Origin: Solwaraspora sp. WMMA2056
GTDB lineage: Bacteria > Actinomycetota > Actinomycetes > Mycobacteriales > Micromonosporaceae
Direction of reading: 5' to 3'
Length of the DNA stretch: 64,000 nt
NCBI RefSeq assembly: GCF_030345095.1
Contig: NZ_CP128360.1
Location: 496,001 to 560,000, forward strand
The notes below the pieces were generated by a model. The model saw nothing but the letters and a program-made list of their open reading frames with translations, did no database searches and had not been told where the DNA came from. Positions 28,152 through 37,004 of the stretch are shown one piece after another (the stretch's first letter is position 1; the number at the start of each line of letters is the position of its first letter). Position numbers and translations under genes: made by a program.

Positions 28152-28796
28152 CTATCGCGTTCTCGGCTCGGCACCGCGGGGGATTCCGAGTGTCGACAGA
28201 AGATCCTCGTGTAGCTCCATCCACACAGCGTGACACGACGCGACTCCGACCCCGGCCACCCACTGTCGCTCCCCCGCACGGGCACGGGTCAGTGCTGCGT
28301 CGAACCGGTCGTCGTAGCCGCCGAACCTAGCCAGCACGCCGGCGAGCCCGCCGACCAGCCGGGTCAGATCCCCGCTGGTCGCCCTGAGCTCGTCCAGCAC
28401 CCGTTCATCCCACTGCGGGTCGCTGTGATCGTTTGACGCCAACCGGTCGGTCTCGGTAGGCCGCAACTGCCAGTCGGTGCAGGCCCGGACCACCCGTCCG
28501 TTGAGAATCTCAAACTCCTTGTGTACCCGTTCGACGACCTCTCGGGCACCAGCCTGATCAAGTTCCTCGGCGAGTTTCCTGGTGTCCTCGTCACGGCCAA
28601 GCTCGGTGAGCGTCCACCCGCTCGTGGCTCCGAACTCGACGTACGTCACCCACCCGTAGGCTTCGAAGTCCCGCAGCAACTCGGAGGCTGCGTCCTGGTC
28701 GATGCCAGTCCGTCGGGAGACCGCCGCGTCACTGGTCACCCCGGTCACCCGTACAGTGTGCAGGACAGACAGATCCGGTGATGAGGCATGTGTCAT
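28152..28796 (-). CDS. Winged-helix transcriptional regulator
   Basis: This 214-residue protein has an N-terminal winged helix-turn-helix (VTSDAAVSRRTGIDQDAASE, then YGWVTYVEFG) and a helical C-terminal part with several Trp residues. I chose ATG 28796 over ATG 28808, which would add four residues. It is divergent from the phosphotransferase gene at 28912, with 115 bp between them. I recall such regulators beside short PEP-synthase-like enzymes, so it may control that gene. Confidence 0.75.
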   Translation of the reverse strand: MTHASSPDLSVLHTVRVTGVTSDAAVSRRTGIDQDAASELLRDFEAYGWVTYVEFGATSGWTLTELGRDEDTRKLAEELDQAGAREVVERVHKEFEILNGRVVRACTDWQLRPTETDRLASNDHSDPQWDERVLDELRATSGDLTRLVGGLAGVLARFGGYDDRFDAALTRARAGERQWVAGVGVASCHAVWMELHEDLLSTLGIPRGAEPRTR

Positions 28797-28911
28797 GCCA
28801 GTGAGCATCCAGCCTCACGCACAGGTCGTCAACGTGGCACACGCAATCCATACAAAGTCGCATCAATTCCCCCAATGGTTCCCTGTAGGATGCACGGGAG
28901 TCTGAGGGGAG

Positions 28912-30048
28912 ATGGTGTTGCTGATCAACTTGGCCGACGCCGAAGCAGCGACGTCCGGCGGCAAAGCCGCCGTGCTGGCCCGGCTCCTGCAAGCGGGATT
29001 GCCGATCCCACCCGGTTTCGTGATACCGACCTCCGCGTACGAGCAGGCAGACGGCGATATCTCGGCCGATCTGGTCGACGAGATCACTCAGGCGCTGCTC
29101 CAGATCGGCGACGGTTACCTTGCCGTACGCTCGTCGGCGACCAGCGAAGACACTGCCCACGCGACCGCTGCTGGCCAGCACGACACCTTCCTGGGCGTAC
29201 GCGGCCCCGATGAGGTGGCCGACGCGGTACGCAGGTGCTGGGCTTCGCTGTGGTCTGAGCGCGCAGTGGCGTACCGGCGCCGGCAGGGGAACGCTCAGTC
29301 GCCGACAATCGCCGTACTTGTGCAACGACTAGTGGACGCAGACGTCGCCGGGGTGATGTTCACCGGCGACGACACCCGGCTGGAGGCATCCTGGGGATTG
29401 GGCGAGAGTGTCGTCAGCGGCCACGTCACACCGGACTCGTGGGTGGTCTCCGGCGGGGCCGTCACCCACCGGGCGCTCGGCACGAAGAAGACCCGGATCG
29501 ATCGCACCGTTACCCGCGAGGTGGAACCGGCCGACCGAGATCGCCTCTGCCTCACCGACGACGAGGTCACCCGACTCGTACAACTCGGTCGGCAGATAGC
29601 CGATCTACTGGGCGGCCCGCAGGACATCGAGTGGGCGATCTCCGGCTCCCGGATCTGGATCCTTCAGTCACGCCCGGTGACCAGCGCTCTGCCCGCCGCG
29701 CACACGGTCGCCGTTAAGGAGAGTAAGGCCCTCAGAGGTACGCCCGGAAGTCCAGGTCTCGCCACAGGACCGACGCGTGTAGTACGCGGCCCCGCCGATT
29801 TCCCCCGCGTCCGGCCCGGCGACATACTCGTCTGTCGCACCACCGATCCGGCATGGACACCGCTGTTCGGCGTCGTCGCCGCAGTCGTCACCGAAACCGG
29901 CGGCCTCCTTTCCCACGCCGCAATCGTGGCCCGCGAGCAGGGTCTACCGGCCGTCCTGGCGATCCCGGACGTGACGACAGCTCTGCACGACGGCGCGCAC
30001 GTCGAGGTGGACGGGAGCACCGGCAGGGTCACACGCCTTGGTTGCTGA
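28912..30048 (+). CDS. Short PEP-synthase/rifampin-phosphotransferase-like enzyme
   Basis: This 378-residue protein combines an N-terminal ATP-grasp domain (LAVRSSATSEDTA, GVMFTGD, WGLGESVVSG, DIEWAI) with a C-terminal swivelling phosphohistidine domain (ETGGLLSHAAIVAREQGLPAV, catalytic His). PEP synthase and rifampin phosphotransferase are about twice as long; the substrate-binding middle or C-terminal domain is absent here. It may phosphorylate a small molecule or work with a partner. The start is uncertain: ATG 28912 lies very close to GAGGGG, so GTG 28915 or TTG 28918 may be used. Confidence 0.8.
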   Translation: MVLLINLADAEAATSGGKAAVLARLLQAGLPIPPGFVIPTSAYEQADGDISADLVDEITQALLQIGDGYLAVRSSATSEDTAHATAAGQHDTFLGVRGPDEVADAVRRCWASLWSERAVAYRRRQGNAQSPTIAVLVQRLVDADVAGVMFTGDDTRLEASWGLGESVVSGHVTPDSWVVSGGAVTHRALGTKKTRIDRTVTREVEPADRDRLCLTDDEVTRLVQLGRQIADLLGGPQDIEWAISGSRIWILQSRPVTSALPAAHTVAVKESKALRGTPGSPGLATGPTRVVRGPADFPRVRPGDILVCRTTDPAWTPLFGVVAAVVTETGGLLSHAAIVAREQGLPAVLAIPDVTTALHDGAHVEVDGSTGRVTRLGC

Positions 30049-30325
30049 TCCGAGGGTTGTCGGCGTCTCGGGCTGAGAACCGTTTCTGGGCCGCCTGCTT
30101 GCTGATGCTCATGGTGAGCCCGATCTGCGTCCATGAGGCGCCAGATCCGCGCGCCTGCTCGACGAACTGTTGAACCAGTTTTCGGGCGCAGGCTTCGAGG
30201 TCTCCTGATACCTGGACCGCAGTAGCGAGGCGCTGTAGCGGATCCTCGCCGCCCTCCTGGATCCTCTCGATCAAGTAGTCAAACTGAATCGCGCTACTCA
30301 CGTCAGGGCACATATCGTCAACCAT
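30029..30325 (-). CDS. Small helix-turn-helix protein
   Basis: This 98-residue protein has the motif GASWTQIGLTMSISKQAAQK near its C-terminus, a helix-turn-helix seen in many short actinobacterial proteins and shared with the protein at 19287-19778. I chose the ATG at 30325 over an upstream TTG at 30349. Its 3' end overlaps the phosphotransferase gene by 20 bp on the other strand. The function is unknown. Confidence 0.7.
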   Translation of the reverse strand: MVDDMCPDVSSAIQFDYLIERIQEGGEDPLQRLATAVQVSGDLEACARKLVQQFVEQARGSGASWTQIGLTMSISKQAAQKRFSARDADNPRISNQGV

Positions 30326-30349
30326 AGGTTGGCTCGGGATCAACCTCAA

Positions 30350-30762
30350 CTGGGCTGGTTGCGAATGCCAAGAATCTCATCCCTGCTGGTCAGGCAGGGT
30401 GTGGGGTTGTACCTGCCGGAAATGTCATCCGGGCAGGTCAGGCACGTCGGCCGCGCGGCCTCCTCGGCGTGGCGGCAGGGTGGGTACGGTCCCAGCCGTC
30501 GGACCATGCACCCGGCCACCGGCAGCGGCGAGCGTGGTGCTCCATGGGTGCTCGAACGTCGGGGGACAGGCACGGACACCCCGGGACCCAGCCGGAGTTC
30601 GCGGCTTCCACGAGCAGCCGACTTCGTTCACGGATGTCGATGGCGAGGCCCCGCATGGCCGGGACCTGGGCGGACACACCAGGATCGGGCCGGACTGAGC
30701 TGGTTGCCGTCGGACCATTTCAGGGCTAGAGTCGAAGTAGGATATACTTGCTTGTCTGCTTT
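30350..30762. other. Gap with possible frameshifted small gene on the minus strand
   Basis: No intact gene is convincing here. On the minus strand one frame (30438-30677) reads as a plausible small protein with RSRLLVEAANSGWVPGCPCL, and another (30346-30579) continues with CLTCPDDISGRYNPTPCL. Both pieces have Cys pairs of a zinc-ribbon kind but lie in different frames. This could be one gene broken by a frameshift, of the sort found on actinomycete integrative elements, which would fit the tRNA fragment that follows. The assignment is speculative. Confidence 0.3.
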
Positions 30763-30807
30763 GGACTACGGATCAGAAGGTTAGGGGTTCGAGTCCCTTC
30801 GGGCGCG
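30763..30807 (+). tRNA. 3' fragment of a tRNA-Arg(ACG) gene, probable att site
   Basis: The sequence contains the 3' side of an anticodon arm (CTACGGATCAG, anticodon ACG), a T arm with loop TTCGAGT and a 3' acceptor strand CGGGCGC with a following G. The matching 5' half (GCGCCCG...) is not upstream; instead unrelated AT-rich sequence precedes. This is the expected scar where an element has integrated into a tRNA 3' end and left a partial copy at its distal border. The element would lie to the left. Confidence 0.75.
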
Positions 30808-31234
30808 CAAGATCAACAGGGGTCTGACCTGCCGAAACGGCAGTCAGGCCCCTTCGCTTTTCCATCCCTTGTGGTCGGTTGGGTGCTCGGCGGGTGCTCG
30901 TACGACGAGCATCCCTCACGTCCCGGCCAGTCCGGCGGTAGCCCGTCCTGTACCGATGGGTTTTGATCATGGTTGCCCGCGTCGGGCCGAAAGTCCAAAT
31001 AGTGGGATGTCATTCCGCGAGTGCGTCGCCGCTCTCCGTGGCCAACCTTCGGGTAACGACGTCGCGCGGGTGTCGAGCAGTCCCGACACGAATTTTCGAC
31101 ATCGCGGCTCGGACACGGCTCCGAGTTCGATTCGGTCACCTCCCACGTAGGCGATGTGCCTGCCGCCCGGGAGAATCTGAGCCAGCTGCCTCCGCGCCCC
31201 TGTCGGTGATTCTGGTCGGATTCCAGTTCGCCCC
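30808..31234. other. Non-coding interval before the CRISPR array
   Basis: I see no supportable gene in these 427 bp. The sequence lies on the trailer side of the CRISPR array, judging by the degenerate terminal repeat at 31235. Confidence 0.5.
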
Positions 31235-32811
31235 GGACCGCCCCCACGTGCGTGGGGAGGACGAAGCCGCCGCGCTCGACGAAGCTGCCCGCGCCGTCTC
31301 AGCGCGTCGTCGACACTACGGAGCACCCCCACGTGCGTGGGGAGGACTCCGCCGGCGAGGTGAACCGGAACGTGTCCAACGGAGCACCCCCACGTGCGTG
31401 GGGAGGACACCCGGGCGGTGCCGGCGAGGACGTCGACGTGCGGAGCACCCCCACGTGCGTGGGGAGGACGATCACTCTGCCTTCTGCACTGGGCTGCATG
31501 GCGGAGCACCCCCACGTGCGTGGGGAGGACGTGACAGCATTCCCGTACAGCCGGGTGATGTCCGGAGCACCCCCACGTGCGTGGGGAGGACCGGATCTCA
31601 CAGTGTTCGCCACCACGCAAGACCGGAGCACCCCCACGTGCGTGGGGAGGACGGCGAGGAGCTGCCCGCCGGCGGCAGCGTCACCGGAGCACCCCCACGT
31701 GCGTGGGGAGGACGGCGTGCACGTCGCGTGGTCTCCGTGGCCGTGCGGAGCACCCCCACGTGCGTGGGGAGGACGCGAAGACAGGGGTGATGCACGGCGT
31801 ACATCACGGAGCACCCCCACGTGCGTGGGGAGGACCGAAAGACGAACCTGCCCACAACCCCGCACGCCGGAGCACCCCCACGTGCGTGGGGAGGACTCGA
31901 ATCAGCCTCCGTCGCCGCCAAGGCGTTCCGGAGCACCCCCACGTGCGTGGGGAGGACCTGATCGCCTGGGCGGTCACCGTGGCCGCGCACGGAGCACCCC
32001 CACGTGCGTGGGGAGGACGTGAACGGGCTGATCACCGGCAACACGGCGCACGGAGCACCCCCACGTGCGTGGGGAGGACAGCAGCCGCACGGCCCAGTCG
32101 ATGCGCCGGTACGGAGCACCCCCACGTGCGTGGGGAGGACGAGGCCGAGGCTGCGGCGGAGGAGGTCGAGACCGGAGCACCCCCACGTGCGTGGGGAGGA
32201 CACGTCGCCGACCCCGTCCACATCCCACACCGACGGAGCACCCCCACGTGCGTGGGGAGGACTCGCAGCCGAGCCGGCGCGCCGTGGCGTGCGTCGGAGC
32301 ACCCCCACGTGCGTGGGGAGGACTACCAACGCAGGTCGGCTCCGAAACGATGGGGCGGAGCACCCCCACGTGCGTGGGGAGGACGCCTTGCGTGCCTTGC
32401 GGCCCTTCACTGCCTCCGGAGCACCCCCACGTGCGTGGGGAGGACCTGCCGAGAGACGCCGCCCAGCAGTTCGGCGACGGAGCACCCCCACGTGCGTGGG
32501 GAGGACGTGTCCAGCTCGCGGGCGAGGCCCTTCAGTGCCGGAGCACCCCCACGTGCGTGGGGAGGACCGAGGCCGGCGGTGACGATCTGACGGTCGCCAC
32601 GGAGCACCCCCACGTGCGTGGGGAGGACGATGTGCCTGGTGCGGGGGTTCCTTGTTGGCTAGGAGCACCCCCACGTGCGTGGGGAGGACCCGTGGGCGAC
32701 GGCGTACGCAACCCAGTCGGCCGGAGCACCCCCACGTGCGTGGGGAGGACTTGATCAGCCTGCGGATCGCGGCCACGTCCTGCGGAGCACCCCCACGTGC
32801 GTGGGGAGGAC
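31235..32811 (-). CRISPR. Type I-E CRISPR array, 26 repeats, no cas genes in window
   Basis: A 28-bp repeat (29 with a nearly constant preceding C) recurs every 61 bp from 31320 to 32784, giving 25 near-identical copies plus a degenerate one at 31235. The stem arms are CCCCACG and CGTGGGG. Read on the minus strand the repeat ends in GTGCTCCG, matching the eight-base handle position of E. coli type I-E repeats, so transcription should run leftward with the leader on the right. The repeat at 31235 differs at two bases and is followed by a 57-nt spacer, as expected of a trailer end. The other spacers are 32-33 nt and all differ. The array stops next to an IS256-type element. Confidence 0.97.
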
Positions 32812-32843
32812 AGGGATTCGCCGATGCGCTGGTCGAGTGGAAC

Positions 32844-32850
32844 CGAGCAC
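32844..32850 (-). CRISPR. Possible remnant of the next repeat, cut by the IS256 element
   Basis: At almost the expected spacing after the last full repeat, GAGCAC (32845-32850) matches the start of the next repeat and runs straight into the insertion sequence end at 32851. Spacing is one base short and only six bases match, so this is suggestive only. Confidence 0.45.
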
Positions 32851-32901
32851 GGGTCTGTAAGAACAACGGTGTAACTCCTGACAAGCAAGGAGACACCTCT
32901 G

Positions 32902-33764
32902 ATGACGGTCATCACGGACACAGCGGATACTTCCGCAGTGCCTGAGAACGAGACGACGAAGCGGTCCCGGAAGCCGGCCACGGCGGCGAGTATGGACCCG
33001 GCCCTGGTCAACCAACTGGTCGCCCAGGCCCGTGAGCAGGGCCTGCAACTGTCCGGTGAGGGCGGGCTGCTGCAGCAGCTGACGAAGATCGTGTTGGAGT
33101 CCGCCCTGGAAGGCGAGATCACCGACCATCTCGGCTACGACCGGCACGACCCGGCGGGCGACGGTAGCGGGAACTCCCGCAACGGGACCCGGACGAAGAC
33201 CGTGCTGACCGATGTCGGACCGGTGCAGGTCAGCGTGCCCCGGGACCGGGCGGGTTCGTTCGAGCCGACGATCGTGCGTAAGCGCCAACGCCGCCTGTCC
33301 GGTGTGGAGGACCTGGTGCTGTCGCTGTCGGCGAAGGGCCTGACCACCGGTGAGATCAGCGCCCACCTCGCCGAGGTGTACGGGGCGGAGGTGTCCCGCC
33401 AGACGATCTCCACGATCACCGACAAGGTCCTCGACGGGATGGCCGAGTGGCAGAACCGGCCGCTCGATCCCGTCTATCCGGTGATCTTCCTGGACGCGAT
33501 CCACGTCAAGATCAGGGACGGTAAGGTCGCGAACCGGCCGATCTACGTCGCGCTCGCGGTGACCGTCGACGGCCACCGGGACATCCTCGGGCTGTGGGCC
33601 GGTGACGGCGGTGAGGGCGCCAAGTTCTGGCTCCAGGTACTCACCGAGCTGCGTAACCGTGGTGTCGAGGACGTGTGCATGGTGGTGTGTGACGGGTTGA
33701 AGGGTCTGCCCGAGGCGATCGGGCAGACCTGGCCCCTGGCGGTGACCCAGACGTGTGTCGTGCA
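32902..33764 (+). pseudogene. IS256-family transposase, 5' part
   Basis: This starts at an ATG preceded by AAGGAG and encodes the first 287 or so residues of a mutator-type transposase. It includes the first catalytic Asp in VIFLDAIHVK and the second in MVVCDGLKG. The frame is cut after TCVVH by the RIT element. Joining 33764 to 38646 restores VVHLLRASF and a 438-residue protein, the family's normal length. Confidence 0.92.
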
Positions 33765-33795
33765 TTACTCCGAGGTCGCGGTTATGCCGATGCCG
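33765..33795 (+). repeat. Left terminal inverted repeat of the RIT element
   Basis: These 31 bases, starting TTACTCCGAGG and ending GATGCCG, are the exact reverse complement of 38583-38613. A further ATCGGCATAAT copy lies about 50 bp inward, forming a subterminal repeat. Confidence 0.95.
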
Positions 33796-33847
33796 GGTGC
33801 TCCGGCGCTGTTCAGTGGCGGTGCTCGTGGTCGTCGGATCGGCATAA

Positions 33848-34825
33848 TCACAGGGCTTCGAGGAAGGCGAGCAGGCGGTCGGGCGTGCGGTAGCGGCCGG
33901 GTTGTGTGCCGGTCGGAGTTGTTCGGTCGAGGGCTCGCTGCTTGAGTTCCATGTCCGCACGTAGGTAGATCTGAGTCGTGGCGACGCTTTCGTGGCCGAG
34001 CCAGAGCGCGATGACGGTGATGTCGACGCCGGCGTGCAGCAGGCGCATGGCGGCGGTGTGCCGCAGGACGTGTGGGGTGATGGTTCTTGCGGTCAGTCGG
34101 GGGCATCGCGCGACGTAGACGGCGAGCCGTTGGGCGAGTGCGTCGTGGCTGAGTGCGCCGCTGCGGTTGGTCGGGAACAACACGTCGTCGGGTTCGCCGC
34201 CGCGTTCGGCCATCCAGGTTCGGAGCAGGTTGACGGTGTCGGTGGTCAGGGGGGTGGCGCGCCGCTTGCGGCCCTTGCCAAGGCAGCTGACATGGGGTCC
34301 TGCGCCGAGATGGGTGTCCCGGCGACGCAGCGCGGTCAGTTCGCCGGCGCGAAGCCCTGTCTGGACGGCCAGGTGCAGCATGGTGTGGTCGCGGCGGCCG
34401 GTGCGGGTGGCGCGGTCGGGCTGGTCGAGCAGTTCGTTGGTTTCCTCGTCGGTGAGGAACTCGATGACGCGGTGATCGCCTCGTTTGGCGGGGATGGCCA
34501 ACACTCGGGTGATGTCGTCGCTGTGCTCGGGGTGGTGCAGCGCGGCGAAGGCGAACAGGGAGTGGATCGCGGCGAGGCGGGCGTTGCGGCTGCGGACGCT
34601 GTTGGCCCGCTGTCGTTCCAGGTGATCCAGGAACGCGGCGACTGTGGTCGCGTCCAGGTCGGCGAAGTCCAGCTTGGACAAGGACTTGGCGGTCCTGGTG
34701 CTGGCGAACTGCAGCAGCATGCGGATGGCGTCGCGGTAGGCGGCGACGGTGTGCGGACTGGCCTGCCGCTGCGCGATCAGTCGGTTGGTGAAGAAGGCCT
34801 GCACCGTGGTCGCGACGGCGGTCAT
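33848..34825 (-). CDS. RIT tyrosine recombinase, third gene
   Basis: This 325-residue tyrosine recombinase has an N-terminal SAM-like DNA-binding domain (SPHTVAAYRDAIRMLLQFA) and a catalytic domain. The residues are Arg in TGLRAGELTAL, His-x-x-Arg in TPHVLRHTAAM, His in LWLGHESV, and the nucleophile Tyr in TTQIYLRAD. Its ATG at 34825 lies in an ATGA that would overlap the second gene's natural stop. In RIT elements all three proteins are thought to act together in integration. Confidence 0.93.
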   Translation of the reverse strand: MTAVATTVQAFFTNRLIAQRQASPHTVAAYRDAIRMLLQFASTRTAKSLSKLDFADLDATTVAAFLDHLERQRANSVRSRNARLAAIHSLFAFAALHHPEHSDDITRVLAIPAKRGDHRVIEFLTDEETNELLDQPDRATRTGRRDHTMLHLAVQTGLRAGELTALRRRDTHLGAGPHVSCLGKGRKRRATPLTTDTVNLLRTWMAERGGEPDDVLFPTNRSGALSHDALAQRLAVYVARCPRLTARTITPHVLRHTAAMRLLHAGVDITVIALWLGHESVATTQIYLRADMELKQRALDRTTPTGTQPGRYRTPDRLLAFLEAL

Positions 34826-35750
34826 GGCCGTGGTCCTGACGCCGATCGCAGCCTTGGGCGGCCTCGGCCATCAGCTCGGGCGCGGCGTGGAGGTACCAGT
34901 ACGTGTTCTTCGGCGACACGTGCCCCAGGTAGGTCGACAGCAGAGGTAGCCGGGTGTCGATGTCGGCGCCGTCGCGATACCAGCCCAGCAGGGTGCGGAC
35001 CGCGAACGTGTGGCGTAGGTCGTGCGGCCGGGGACGGTATGACGGCGAGCGTGGGGCCAGCCCGGCCCGGCGGGCGAGCCGGGCGAAGGTCACGCCGACG
35101 TTGAAGACGAGCAGGCGGGTGCCTGCCTGCGACACAAGCAGGGCGGGGCTGACCGGGGTGGGGAACCACGCGTGGCGGATCGCGCGGTAGGCGGTCAGCG
35201 CGGCGACGGTGCTGTCGTGCAGCGGCAGCAGGCGCTGCTTGCCGAACTTGGCGTGCCGCACCACCAGGACACCGGCGTCGGCGTCGAGGTCGCTGTCATC
35301 GGCGGCCAGCGCCTCGCCCAGACGCATGCCGGTGACCGCGAGCAGCCCGATGAGCGTGCGCATAGTAGCGGTGCGCAGCGGTGTCTTCAGCGACTCGGTC
35401 TGCTGTAACAGGGCGGCCAGGTCGGCGTCGGAGTAGAGGTAAGGCACCGCCCGGCGTCCCCGGCTTGGCAGGAGTCCGGGCGGGACGACCGGCACCGTCG
35501 GGTCCAGGGTGTGCAGGTAGGCGGCGAAGCTGCGCACCACGGACAGCCGCATTCCCAGCCAGCCCGGGCTGGCCGGCTCCGGCAGCTTCGCCCAGGCCAA
35601 CGCATCATCGACGGTGAACGCGGTGCGGCCGAGGTCGTCGAGATAGTCGAGGAACTGCACGATCAGCTTCTCATCGCGGCGTAGCCCATAGCCCAGCCCG
35701 CGCCGCAGCTTCAGGTAGTCGGCCAGCGCGGCCCGCAGATCGGTGGTCAT
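34822..35750 (-). CDS. RIT tyrosine recombinase, second gene (3' end needs a frameshift)
   Basis: The gene starts at ATG 35750 in an ATGA overlap with the first recombinase stop. Catalytic residues are intact: Arg in TGMRLGEALA, RPHDLRHTFAV, His in YLGHVSP, and Tyr in KNTYWYLHAA. After ELMAEAA the frame does not stop at the ATGA of the third gene; it stays open to 33765, adding an Arg/His/Pro-rich tail of about 350 residues. A one-base backward slip at GCCGCCCAAGG would restore PRLRSASGPRP and stop at 34822. The end given here assumes that natural stop. Confidence 0.85.
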
Positions 35751-36952
35751 CGAGTCACCTCCTGCGGCCAAGGCATCGCCAGGCTGCGCAGCGCCGCGAT
35801 GTCGACCTTGGCGTAGATGGCCGTGGTCAACACGCTGCGGTGACGCAGCACCTGGCCGATCTCGGTCAGCGGCGCCCCCGCGGCCAGCATCGCGGTCGCC
35901 GCGCTGTGCCGCAGCCGATGGGCGTAAACAGTGCCCAGCCCGGCGCGGTGCCCGGCCGCGTTGACCACCTGCGTCACGCCGATGCTGGTCAGTCCACGAC
36001 GCGGGGCCTTCACCCGGACGAACACGCACCGGTCCAGCGCGCCCGCAGGCCGACCCGCTTCGAGATAGTCGACCAAGGCCTGCCCGACGTCGACCGGCAG
36101 CGGCAGGCGGTCACGGTGGCCGCCCTTGCCGCGCACCACGACCTCGCCCTGCCTCCAGTCCAGATCGTCGAGCTGCAGCCCCGCGACCTCACCGGCCCGC
36201 AGGCCCATACGCGCCAACATGGTCAGGATCGCCCGGTCCCGCAGCCCGTTCACGCTGTGCGTGTCGCACGACGCGAGCAGTGCCGTGACCTGCTCTGCGG
36301 GTAGCCCTTTGGGCAGACCCGACGCGCGGTGCGCGACCTTCGGCACGGACACCGACAGATCGGTGTCGGCGACGCCGTCGAGGAACCAGAACCGCAGCAG
36401 CGCCCGCAACGCCGACGCGCGACCCTGAACGGTCTTGGGCGCCAACGAACGGGTCAACCCGGACAGGTACGCCGTCACCGTCCGCGCCGACAGCCTCGCC
36501 GCGTCAACGCCGTCGCCGACCATCACCGTGGACACGAACGGTCGCACAGACACGACGTAGAACTCGGCGACGTCAGGCTTCACCCCGCGTTCCGCCAGCA
36601 AGTACGCCCGGAACCGCTCCACCAGCGCATCGCCAGCCGACACAGCGGCAGGCGGCTCGGCCGGCGCCGCCTGCACGTCACGCAGGTACGACAGCAACGG
36701 GTCCAGTGACCGGGATGAACGGCAGGCACGGTAGCCGGCCGCCGCACGAGCCGCGACGTAACGACGCGCCACCTGCCCCGTCAACCCCGCCGCACCCAGC
36801 CCTTCACCCGCCAGCCACCGGCTCAGGTGCGCCACCAGCGTCATCCAGTTACGCCGCGTCGCCAAGGTGTAGCCGCGCTGCTCAAGATGCGCGGCGTACC
36901 CCGCCGCGTGCGACTCCAAAGGCCCGACCACCCGGGCTCCCAGAAGATCCAT
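35747..36952 (-). CDS. RIT tyrosine recombinase, first gene
   Basis: This 401-residue recombinase has Arg in MGLRAGEVAGL, the HRLRH box (YAHRLRHSAATA), His in VLRHRSVLT and Tyr in TTAIYAKVD. I chose ATG 36952, nine bases after GGAGGGG; upstream GTG and TTG codons up to 36970 are in frame. It is the longest of the trio, as usual. It is the first gene of a three-gene overlapping operon reading toward the left end of the element. Confidence 0.93.
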   Translation of the reverse strand: MDLLGARVVGPLESHAAGYAAHLEQRGYTLATRRNWMTLVAHLSRWLAGEGLGAAGLTGQVARRYVAARAAAGYRACRSSRSLDPLLSYLRDVQAAPAEPPAAVSAGDALVERFRAYLLAERGVKPDVAEFYVVSVRPFVSTVMVGDGVDAARLSARTVTAYLSGLTRSLAPKTVQGRASALRALLRFWFLDGVADTDLSVSVPKVAHRASGLPKGLPAEQVTALLASCDTHSVNGLRDRAILTMLARMGLRAGEVAGLQLDDLDWRQGEVVVRGKGGHRDRLPLPVDVGQALVDYLEAGRPAGALDRCVFVRVKAPRRGLTSIGVTQVVNAAGHRAGLGTVYAHRLRHSAATAMLAAGAPLTEIGQVLRHRSVLTTAIYAKVDIAALRSLAMPWPQEVTR

Positions 36953-37004
36953 CACCACCAACCCCTCCAATCAAAGGAGAGGCCAGCGTCAACCCGCCGC
37001 GATT

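Noticed and set aside
30963-32945. Open frames through the CRISPR array reading GAPPRAWGG and EHPHVRGED repeats
   Set aside because: These are translations of the CRISPR repeat, not proteins.
33765-34821. Long tail of the second RIT recombinase as a genuine extra domain
   Set aside because: It overlaps the third recombinase in another frame and has shadow-like composition, so a frameshift near the natural stop is more likely.
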